Shown in pieces: positions 53,216 through 64,000 of a DNA stretch of 64,000 nt (position 1 is the first letter of the stretch; each line of letters begins with the position of its first letter). The DNA comes from Monarcha castaneiventris obscurior. Its lineage: Eukaryota > Chordata > Aves > Passeriformes > Monarchidae. The translations under genes were made by a program, and so were the position numbers. The notes beneath the pieces were generated by a model. It had not been told where the DNA came from, made no database searches, and saw nothing but the letters and a program-made list of their open reading frames with translations. The stretch is taken from contig JAMPIT010000437.1 of the NCBI GenBank assembly GCA_026261815.1, positions 4,042,001 through 4,106,000 of the forward strand, read 5' to 3'.

Positions 53216-53642
53216 ACGTCTGAGGGAGCCGCGGTTGCACAGCTCCAGCGGCGCCGCGCCCGTTTTGTTCTGGTGGGGTCCCCCGGCTGCCCAGCGTGGG
53301 CTGGCCGGCCCTCCGATCCCCGCCGCCGCCGAGGCTGACAGAGACTAGCTCTTCGCGGCGGCAGCGGCGCTGAGCCTTCCGACCGCGGCCTCCACTCGGG
53401 GCGGCGGCGGGAGCATCCCTGGTGCGGAGGAGGGACAGGGACCCCAAGGTGGGCCGGGGTAGGGATCCCCCTCGCTGGCTTTTTTTGAGGCCGTACTTCT
53501 TTCCCCCCGCCTCCCTCCCACCCGTTCCTTAGGCCGCCCCCTTTGCCCGCTGAAAGTCAGCGAGTAAAACAGCGGGCGGGCGTGAGGGGTGCAGCCGCCA
53601 TTAGGGTTAGTTAACGGCAGGACTGCCCATCCCGGCACGGGC
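53216..53642 (-). ncRNA. TERC: Telomerase RNA component (TERC/TR)
   Basis: TERC is the RNA template and scaffold of telomerase, acting with TERT and the dyskerin H/ACA proteins. All vertebrate landmarks are readable on the minus strand. The template CTAACCCTAAT is at 53,610-53,600. The P2b hairpin pairs GCCCGCTG (53,577-53,570) with CAGCGGGC (53,552-53,545). The P3 helix of the pseudoknot pairs CTCGCTGACTTT (53,564-53,553) with AAAGCCAGCGAG (53,482-53,471), with one A-C mismatch. A U-rich loop strand and an A-rich joining strand are positioned for the major-groove triplex. In CR4/CR5, CCGCGAAGAG precedes the P6.1 hairpin (stem AGAG/CTCT, loop CTAGT, 53,352-53,340) and CTGTCAGCC follows. Box H is AGAACA at 53,271-53,266. 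The 3' hairpin pairs GCCGC with GCGGC (53,252-53,228) and its loop carries GAGCTGTG, matching the human CR7 loop. The expected 3' ACA appears as AGA, three bases before 53,216. The 5' end is estimated from the TATA-like box. The length of about 427 nt fits vertebrate TRs (human 451). Confidence 0.95.
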
Positions 53643-53760
53643 CGCGGCCGCGCCGCGCCGCGCCACTTAAACCCCGAGGCCACGCCCTCCGCGTCCCCAT
53701 TGGTCAGAGGGGCAGCCTCCTCCGCTGCCATTGGCTGGCAGGGCGGGAGGGGGCGGGGCG
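53643..53760 (-). promoter_or_regulatory. TERC promoter
   Basis: On the minus strand a TATA-like TTTAA sits at 53,671-53,667, about 30 bases before the estimated transcript start. Two CCAAT boxes (plus-strand ATTGG at 53,699-53,703 and 53,730-53,734) lie about 60 and 90 bases upstream. GC boxes (GGGCGGGAGGGGGCGGGGCG, 53,741-53,760) follow. This resembles the known human TERC promoter, which uses a CCAAT box bound by NF-Y, Sp1 sites and a TATA-like element. Function is inferred by analogy. Confidence 0.8.
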
Positions 53761-53837
53761 CGGCGCGTGGCGGGAGTTTGGAATGCTCCGCGTGGTCGCG
53801 GGAGCGCGCCGGGACGGGAGCGCGCGGGGAGATGCGG

Positions 53838-54225
53838 CCTGGACCTGGACCTGGGAAGGGGCCTGGGACTGGGCCTGGGACTGGGAAGGGGCCTGGGAAG
53901 GGGTCTGGGTCTGGGTCTGGGTCTGGGTCTGGGTCTGGGACGGGGTCTGGGACGGGGTCTGGGCCTGGGCCTGGGTCTGGGAAGGGGTCTGGGTCTGGGT
54001 CTGGGTCTGGGTCTGGGTCTGGGTCTGGGTCTGGGTCTGGGTCTGGGTCTGGGTCTGGGACGGGGTCTGGGACGGGGTCTGGGCCTGGGCCTGGGTCTGG
54101 GAAGGGGTCTGGGTCTGGGTCTGGGTCTGGGTCTGGGTCTGGGTCTGGGTCTGGGTCTGGGTCTGGGACTGGGACTGGGTCTGGGTCTGGGACTGGGCCG
54201 GGTCTGGGTCTGGGACGGGGACCGG
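53838..54225 (+). repeat. G-rich hexamer array (CTGGGT)n
   Basis: About 390 bases of CTGGGT units, with CTGGGA, CTGGGC and GGGACGGG variants. The variants recur in the same order, showing that blocks of about 126 bases were duplicated (compare about 53,934-54,000 with 54,054-54,120). GGG triplets every six bases could form many G-quadruplexes. The array begins about 80 bases behind the TERC GC boxes. Frames across it (Gly-Ser, Trp-Val and Leu-Gly repeats) are not genes. Confidence 0.95.
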
Positions 54226-55020
54226 CAGCAGGATCTGGGGACTGGTGCCTGGGGTTCGGAAATCAGTGCCTGCGGTTTGGGGGCGGGTACCAGGATTTGG
54301 GGGCAGGTACCAGGATTTGGAGGCTGGGACCAGGATTTGGGGGGCTGGTATCAGGATTTGGGGGCTGGTACCAGGATTTGGGGGGCTGGTGCCTAGGATT
54401 TGGGGGCTAGGATCAGGATTTGGGGGCTGGTGCCTGGGTTTCGGAAATCAGTGCCTGTGGTTTGGGGGCGGGTACCAGGATTTGTAGTCTGGGGCCAGGA
54501 TTTGGGGGGCTGGTGCCTAGGATTTGGAGGCTGGGACCAGGATTTGGGGGGGCTGGTGTCTAGGATTTGGGGGCTGGCATCAGGATTTGGGGGGCTGGTG
54601 CTTAGGATTTGGGGTCTGGTATCAGGATTTGGGGGCTGGTGGCTGGGTTTCGGAAATCTGTGCCTGCGGTTTGGGGGCGGGTACCAGGATTTGGAGGCTG
54701 GGGCCAGGATTTGGGGGGCTGGTGCCTGGGATTTGTAGTCTGGGGCCAGGATTTGGGGGGCTGGTGCCTGGGATTTGGGGGTTGGTATCAGGGTTTGGGA
54801 GCTGGTGCCTGGGATTTGGAGGCTGGTGTCAGGATTTGGGGGCTGGTATCAGGATTTGGGGGGCTGGTGCCTGGGATTTGGAGGCTGGTGTCAGGATCTG
54901 GGGGCTGGTGCCAGGATTTGGGGGGCTGGTGCCAGGATTTGGGGGGCTGGTGCCGGTTTGGGGGGTGGTGTGGGATTTGGGGGCTGGTATCAGGGTTTGG
55001 GAGCTGGTGCCTGGGGCTTA
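54226..55020 (+). repeat. Minisatellite, about 20-30 bp units (GGGGCTGGTGCCAGGATTTG)
   Basis: Tandem units of the form GGGGCTGGT(G/A)(C/T)C(A)GGATTTG, with variable G-run lengths, fill 0.8 kb. A longer block containing TTCGGAAATC and GGTTTGGGGGCGGGTACC recurs at about 54,255, 54,441 and 54,650, indicating higher-order duplication with a spacing of about 185-210 bases. The Trp/Gly-rich frames are artefacts of the array. Confidence 0.95.
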
Positions 55021-57030
55021 GGGCCGTGACCCGGTGTTTGTGAGCCGGACTTAAGGAGGCTGAGCCTGCGTTCAGGTCCATCCTGTCCCAGTTGCGGATC
55101 CCCGATGAGGACCCAGGCCATCCCTCTCCCACCGTTCCCCCAAAGCAGGGCTGTGCCACCCCCGCCAGCCCCCTCCTCCCTCTCCCATGCTGTGCTGGGT
55201 GATGGTTTTTATTCATCTCTGCTGTGACCTCCCTTTGTGCAAGGCGGATGCTCCCTGCGGTGCTCCCTGGAGCGTTCACCTCCAGCCCCTCTGCTGCCTC
55301 ATGTTGCCCAGAGAGGCTTTTGTGCGTTTGCTTTTCGACCCTGAGATTTCCATGGAAAAGCAAGGCGTTTTGCAAGTGCAAAGGAGTGTGAAACAATAGC
55401 GTAGAGCTCTCAGTCTTCCCAACTTTAGTCGTACATATGCTGTGCAGGATTGTTCTGGTGAAGAGCCTCTTAAAAAAAAAGTATTTTATACCTATTTAGA
55501 AAGATGTATTCACATACTAAGAAGGAATAAATTGTGTGAGAGGTTATGATTTTTTCTGGTGTGCTGCAGACACAGACTTCTCCCTGCTTGCTCCCAGGTA
55601 GCTGTAATCTTGGGTTCTTTTCCATGAGGGGTCAAGGAAAATCTCTTGTAAGGACATGTGTTTTAGAAACACTTTTCTGTGCTCTGTGTTAGGCTCAGCC
55701 TCCCTGTACTCTGTCACAGTAATCTGCATAGGCTGGAAGGCACTCAGGGAAGCAAGGAGCAGAAGCTCTGACTTTCACCTCAACACCTGGGACCATGTAT
55801 TGAGCTTAATTCCAGGGAAGAGGCCACCAGAAAACACAAGAAGGAAGTGGAGTGGAAGTCCTTGTGCCAACACAGTGATGATTTACTCATTATAGATTTG
55901 GAGCAGAACTTGCCACTCCCTGCTGACTGTGCCAAAATCAGGAGGGCGAAAGAGGCTTTTAGGACGATTAAACCCTTGTATCTGAACTGTAGTGTCATGG
56001 AAGGTGGAACGTTTTTTCCTCATCGCTGGGATTTTTAGTAATCCCTTCCCTAAGCCTGAAGCACACATAACATCATATTTCTTTAATGCCTTGTACAAGC
56101 AGCTTCTCAGCTCCCGTGCCTTGTGAAGTGCCGCTTTCAGAATCCATGACACACGATCTGTAAGCTCACAGCTGCCCAGGTTAAACTGGAAAATACCAGG
56201 GAGAAAGCAGCAGCCTTTAGAGATTGCTGTCACTGATTGTCACTGTGGGTGACACCGTGACTGGAGTTTGTCACACAGCCTGTGCTGAGACCTGGAGCCA
56301 GGGTGGGAGCACAGGACTGGCACACAGAGCTGCAGGGGAGACCTCTGCCATTTCTTCCCACAGCCTCCCATCTCCCCAGGACATGACAATCCCATGTTTT
56401 TATGGATAAGTACAGGAATCAAACAAAATACAGTGGTATTGGACAAGCACTTTTTCACCCCGGTTTCCATGGCAACATCAGCATCTCTGGCATCTCACCA
56501 GCATCTTCGATCCAGGTATTTTGGGGATGTCCCAGGTAAAGGACATTGGGAATGTGTACACTTCAGTTATGTGTTTTGTTTTGAAAAAAAATACTGGGAA
56601 TGCATTTGACCTGTCACAATCCAGGCAACTTCAGCTCCTCAGAGAAGGTTCTCGGACATATGTTTCCACTGATTGGAACTTGGCTCATGTTTCCCTTTGC
56701 AAAGAGTGGCAAAACCACATTCCCTTCTGTAGTTCCTTCCAAGAACTGTTATTTCAGTTCCTGGTACACTAGAAAATCCAGGAGGATTAGTCACTTCTCC
56801 ATTCTCCAGCCCCAGCTGTAGCGAGAGTCCTGCGGAGCAGACGCTGACCGGTGCCACACGCTCCGTGTCCAGCTCCTGTGCGCTGCTTCATCACTGCCCT
56901 GCCGCGCCAGCAGTGCCAAACATTCCCTTTTTCCTTGAAGTTTCTGGTTCCCACCGCCGCTGTCATTCCTGGTGTGCGTGGGCAGCGCATGGCACCGCTG
57001 GGGAGACCCGCACCCGGGGGTGACCTGCGG
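55021..57030. other. Non-coding spacer between TERC-side arrays and tRNA-side array
   Basis: Two kilobases of moderate-GC unique DNA. No ORF with a recognisable domain is present. In particular there is no actin-like frame of about 370 codons that could be ACTRT3, the intronless gene lying between TERC and MYNN in mammals. Nothing else identifiable is seen. Confidence 0.6.
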
Positions 57031-57129
57031 GGGGACAGGAGGCAGGGCGAGGATGCGGGTGCCGGGGGCGTTTTGGGGTGTCCGTGGGGTGCAGGTCTCG
57101 CCCGAGCGCGGGGCTCCGGGAGCGCTGCG

Positions 57130-57468
57130 GGGCAGGAGGGACGCGGAGGGGACAGCGGGGACAGGCAGGGTCGGACAGCGGGGACAGCGGGGACGAGCAG
57201 GGTCTGACAGAGGGGACGGGCAGGGCCGGACAGCAGGAAAGGCAGGGTTAGGCAGAGGGGACGGGCAGGGTTAGGCAGAGGAGACGGGAAGGGTCGGACA
57301 GCCCGGACAGGCAGGGTTAGATAGAGGGGACAGTCAGGGTCGGACAGCAGGAAAGGCAGGGTTAGGCAGAGGGGACGGACAGGGTCGGACAGAGGGGACG
57401 GGCAGGGTTAGACAGAGGGGACGGACAGGGTTAGACAGAAGGGACGGACAGGGTCGGACAGAGGGGAC
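57130..57468 (+). repeat. Minisatellite containing GGGTTAG
   Basis: Irregular units of about 15-25 bases are built from GGGGACGGGCAGGGTTAGGCAGA and GGACAGGGTCGGACAG variants. Many units carry GGGTTAG, a permutation of the vertebrate telomeric repeat, but as single heptamers rather than in tandem. Proline/valine-rich frames on the minus strand are artefacts. Confidence 0.9.
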
Positions 57469-57558
57469 GGGGGTTGGGGGGGGGGGGTGGGGGGGGGGGG
57501 TTGGGGGGGGGGGGTGGGGGGGGGGGGTTGGGGGGGGGGGGTGGGGGGGGGGGCGGGG
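57469..57558 (+). repeat. Poly-G tract with T interruptions
   Basis: Ninety bases that are almost entirely G, interrupted by alternating T and TT about every 12 bases. The pattern is a regular G12-T-G12-TT type repeat. It is a strong G-quadruplex former and a likely sequencing and assembly trouble spot. It ends about 45 bases before the tRNA gene. Confidence 0.95.
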
Positions 57559-57603
57559 CAAGAGGACATTAGGATAGTAGCAGAAAAGGCCCGTAGCAGC
57601 GGT

Positions 57604-57676
57604 GTTTCCGTAGTGTAGTGGTTATCACGTTCGCCTAACACGCGAAAGGTCCCCGGTTCGAAACCGGGCGGAAACA
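57604..57676 (+). tRNA. tRNA-Val (anticodon AAC)
   Basis: A 73-nt cloverleaf is complete. The acceptor stem pairs GTTTCCG with CGGAAAC, with discriminator A. The D arm carries the A box TAGTGTAGTGG. The anticodon stem pairs TTCGC with GCGAA around the loop CTAACAC, giving anticodon AAC for valine. The T arm pairs CCCGG with CCGGG around TTCGAAA, and the B box reads GGTTCGAAACC. There is no intron, and CCA is not encoded, as usual in eukaryotes. The sequence looks identical to the common vertebrate tRNA-Val-AAC as I recall it. A Pol III terminator follows 15 bases downstream. The gene lies about 0.2 kb upstream of the MYNN first exon on the same strand. Confidence 0.97.
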
Positions 57677-57690
57677 CGCGCCAGGATGGC

Positions 57691-57698
57691 TTTTTTTT
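57691..57698 (+). terminator. Pol III terminator of tRNA-Val
   Basis: A run of eight T residues, 15 bases after the mature tRNA end, matches the T-run at which RNA polymerase III stops. Confidence 0.85.
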
Positions 57699-57839
57699 CG
57701 CCTTTCTGTCGGTCCGTGGCACCGCTCTCAGCTTTTCCACCCCGGTTCCCGAGTATATTTTAATTAAAGCCGCGGCGCCTCACGGCCCGGCAGGCACACT
57801 AAACCCGTTTTATTCCGCAATTTCCCAAGCCGCCCCCGG

Positions 57840-57933
57840 CGCGGAGGCCGGAACTCGCGTCCCGGAAGCGGCGGCGGCGTCACCGGGACATGGCGGCCTG
57901 AGCGCAGCGCTCGCCCCTCTCTCCCCTCCGCAG
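57840..57933 (+). promoter_or_regulatory. MYNN: MYNN core promoter and 5' UTR exon 1
   Basis: A CpG-rich segment carries an ETS site CCGGAAG (57,862-57,868) and an ACATGGCGGCC YY1-type motif around 57,888, a pairing common in TATA-less housekeeping promoters. Exon 1 is inferred to be non-coding and to end at CAG with donor GTGCGC at 57,934, because the coding exon begins after a separate acceptor. A minimal upstream ORF, ATG GCG GCC TGA (57,890-57,901), lies in the YY1 motif and may or may not be transcribed depending on the start site. Confidence 0.65.
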
Positions 57934-58532
57934 GTGCGCGGGGCCCGCGGCGCTGGGGCCGGGCCGGGCGGTGCCGAGGGGCCGCGGGGGGCCGCGGGGG
58001 CGGCGGGGCCGGGCCGGGAGCGGCCGGGCGGGGAGGGCGCCGCGGGCTCCGTCCCGTCCGGCGTCGGGGCCGGGCCGGGGGCGCCGCGGGGCTGCGGCTT
58101 CCGCGCCGCGTTCGCTGCTGAGGCGGCCCAAACGCCGGGCCCGGGGAGCGCGGCGGCACCGAACGGGGACCACGGCGGAGCCCCGGTGGCGGTGCCCGGG
58201 AGCGGCGGCCCCGCGGGCTGAGCGCTGAGCGGTTCCGAGCCCCGGGCCGCTCCCCGAGGCCGGGTGTGACACGGTGTGACAGGTCCCGGGCTTAGCCGGG
58301 CTAATCCCGGGGGGCCGGGAGCGCACGGCCTCCGCCCGCGCTCCTTCGGGCCGAGCAGCTGCCACCGCCTCGCTGCCCCTCGCCCTGTCCTGAGGGAGCA
58401 CGGGCAGGCTCGGACTTCGACCGCTCTGTAATCATTAACTCTGTTAAGGAGAAAAGAAAAGTGAAATCTTGCATGTAAATTGGTTTTGGTTTTTGGGGTT
58501 TTTTTGGTTTTTTTTTTTTTTTGCTTTCGCAG
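57934..58532 (+). other. MYNN: MYNN intron 1
   Basis: A GT (GTGCGC) to AG (TTTGCTTTCGCAG) intron of about 599 bases. It is GC-rich at its left end as part of the promoter CpG island and has a long T tract (58,499-58,522) before the acceptor. No other feature is seen. Confidence 0.6.
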
Positions 58533-58828
58533 ATCAGAAAGCGGCTGCAGCGCGTTCTCAAAATGCAGTATTCCCATCACTGTGAGCACCTGCTGGAGAG
58601 GCTGAACAAGCAGCGAGAGGCCGGATTCCTCTGCGACTGCACCGTGGTCATCGGGGAATTCCAGTTCAAAGCGCACAGGAATGTGCTTGCCTCCTTCAGC
58701 GAGTACTTCGGGGCCTTTTACAGAGATGCATCTGACAACAACGTTGTCTTGGATCAGACTCAAGTGAAAGCTGATGGATTCCAAAAGCTCCTGGAATTTA
58801 TTTATACGGGAAACTTAAACCTTGACAG
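58533..58828 (+). CDS. MYNN: MYNN exon 2: start codon and BTB domain
   Basis: Myoneurin is a nuclear BTB/POZ C2H2 zinc-finger transcription factor, enriched in muscle in mammals. The exon begins after a CAG acceptor at 58,530-58,532, and the start ATG is at 58,563, giving MQYSHHCEHLLERLNKQREA. This is the known N-terminus, so the longer frame opening at 58,521 is rejected because it crosses the acceptor. The 266 coding bases encode most of the BTB domain, including the typical AGFLCDCTVVIGEFQFKAHR and LASFSEYFGAFYRD segments used for dimerisation and co-repressor binding. The exon ends ...NLNLD plus AG at donor GTAACA. The split Ser codon (AG|C) joins exon 3 in phase. Differences from my recollection of the human protein are few and conservative. 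Confidence 0.97.
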
Positions 58829-63114
<4,286 letters not shown>

Positions 63115-63274
63115 GGGAGAAGCCATACAAGTGTGAACTGTGCGACAAAGGCTTTGCCCAGAAGTGCCAGCTGGTGTTCCACAGCCGGATGCACCATGGA
63201 GAGGAGAAGCCTTACAAATGTGATGTCTGCAACCTGCAGTTTGCAACCTCGAGCAACCTGAAGATCCACGCCAG
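63115..63274 (+). CDS. MYNN: MYNN exon 4: zinc fingers 3-4 (partial gene)
   Basis: The exon completes the TGEKP linker (G|GG GAG AAG CC) and encodes KCELCDKGFAQKCQLVFHSR plus MHHGEEKPYKCDVC and NLQFATSSNLKIHA. Finger 3 uses Cys367, Cys370, His383 and His387; finger 4 uses Cys396, Cys399 and His412, and its last His is supplied by the next exon. The 160-base exon ends with AG at donor GTAGGC (63,275). The cumulative coding length in the window is 1,241 bases (413 codons plus two bases). The remaining fingers (human MYNN has eight) and the C-terminal tail lie beyond the right edge, so absence of a stop codon here is expected. Confidence 0.96.
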
Positions 63275-64000
63275 GTAGGCACAAATGAGATCCTGCAAAT
63301 GCTTATCCTTGGGTTTTTTTAAATAGAAACATTTACTCTGGTGTGAGTGAGAGTTACACATTCACGTGATTGTGGCATTGCTACTCCTTTTCCCGTGGGA
63401 CTTCTCTCACAATGCCTAAAGGAATAATTGCATAGATGTACTTGCTCAGCAGGGAGGAGATTTGTGCTGGGTGAATGGTACAGCCCGGGTCTGGTATCCT
63501 TGTTTTAAACTGCTTGTGACACCAGAGAGGAGAGAGTTCCATGGCGGGAAGTGAGAGATGTTCTCACTTCTGTCTGCGTGGGGCTTTTGGCATTTTTGGC
63601 AGGAGCGGGAATGATATTCCCATGTTAGGAATCATCCTCTTATATTTCAGTACCCTAAAGTGCAAAGCACGCTGAGTTCCCACAGTGCACATTACCTGTG
63701 CAGGGCCTGTGGCTCAGCTCAGCTGCCGTGGAAATCACGGGCGTGCTGATCCCAGAGGGAGCAGGCTGTGAGTTTCACACCAAACTCGGTGTGTCTGTGT
63801 AATCTCTTTGCTGTACCCCAGAGCAGTGGCAGGAGGAGTGTCCTGGTTTTGGCCAAGATCTAGCAATGTGTCCTCTAGGAGAAAGTCAGGTTACAACCAC
63901 CCTTCCCCCACCAGGTTCGGGAAAAAAAGATTCCTCGAAGGAAAGTGAAGGAGATAAAACCTATTTATTAACAAACACACAGGAAAAGGATAATAATGCT
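63275..64000 (+). other. MYNN: MYNN intron 4 (left part)
   Basis: The intron begins with the GTAGGC donor and continues out of the window. It is unique sequence up to about 63,838, then what looks like an LTR fragment. Confidence 0.8.
63839..64000 (+). mobile_element. Possible avian endogenous retrovirus LTR (5' part, truncated by window edge)
   Basis: The segment opens TGTCCTGGTTTTGGCC, an opening I associate with LTRs abundant in neoavian, especially passerine, genomes. It continues with 'accaccctt', a purine-rich stretch and 'aaacctatttattaacaaac', which I also associate with avian LTR bodies. LTRs characteristically begin with TG. No coding region is visible and the right end is outside the window. 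Identification is from memory. Confidence 0.45.

Noticed and set aside
53838..54225. Interstitial telomeric repeat
   Set aside because: The unit is CTGGGT, not TTAGGG, and no tandem TTAGGG run is present, so it is not a true interstitial telomere.
53589..54487. Gly-Ser, Leu-Gly and Trp-Val repeat frames of 220-270 codons
   Set aside because: All three frames stay open because the CTGGGT hexamer has no stop in any plus-strand frame. The first also overlaps the TERC gene on the opposite strand.
54400..55396. Trp/Gly-rich plus-strand frames and a His/Pro-rich minus-strand frame
   Set aside because: By-products of the 20-30 bp minisatellite; no homology to any family I know.
57334..57740. Proline-rich minus-strand frames (PPPTPPPHPPPP type)
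   Set aside because: They arise from the poly-G tract and the neighbouring minisatellite, and one runs through the tRNA gene.

Overview
This is vertebrate nuclear DNA, most likely from a bird. The evidence is large introns with few old repeats, a telomerase RNA of vertebrate type, vertebrate-style GT/AG splice sites, a broad CpG-rich promoter territory, remnants of old amniote palindromic and MIR-like repeats, and a possible avian-type LTR fragment at the right edge. Without a database search the species cannot be named. The gene order MECOM - TERC - MYNN is that of human 3q26.2 (by recall), in the same relative orientation, so this is a conserved synteny block.

Layout: (1) 1-31,362 is the start of intron 1 of MECOM (MDS1-EVI1/PRDM3), read on the minus strand. 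It is almost all non-coding, with a few ancient repeats, a long AAAAG microsatellite, a GGGAC-type decamer array and a pure 15-unit CTG/CAG tract. (2) The first coding exon of the long MECOM isoform is at 31,399-31,363 (minus). It encodes MRSKGRARKLA plus one residue and ends at a GTAGGT donor. It lies in a GC-rich territory running in patches from about 28 to 36 kb. (3) 32-53 kb is the intergenic interval upstream of MECOM. It has no credible protein gene, a MIR-like SINE, long poly-A tracts and two CTCF-like motifs. (4) The telomerase RNA gene TERC is on the minus strand at about 53,642-53,216. Its template, pseudoknot, CR4/CR5, box H and 3' hairpin are all readable, and a CCAAT/TATA-like promoter lies just upstream. 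(5) 53.83-55.02 kb holds a G-rich hexamer array followed by a minisatellite, directly behind the TERC promoter. (6) 57.1-57.56 kb holds a second G-rich minisatellite and a poly-G tract, followed by a tRNA-Val(AAC) gene. (7) MYNN (myoneurin, a BTB zinc-finger factor) runs from about 57.85 kb rightwards. Exons 1-4 are present, giving the first 413 codons; the rest lies beyond the window.

The genes are not an operon. They share a neighbourhood with three promoter types: a Pol II developmental CpG island (MECOM), a Pol II non-coding RNA promoter (TERC), and a Pol III tRNA promoter beside a housekeeping-type Pol II promoter (MYNN). The most noteworthy points are the TERC gene, with an apparent AGA in place of the 3' ACA box and an unbulged P3 helix, and the G-rich, partly telomere-like arrays on its upstream side. 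Nearly all the open reading frames here are chance frames in low-complexity or GC-rich DNA. I see no evidence of a wholly new multi-gene system.
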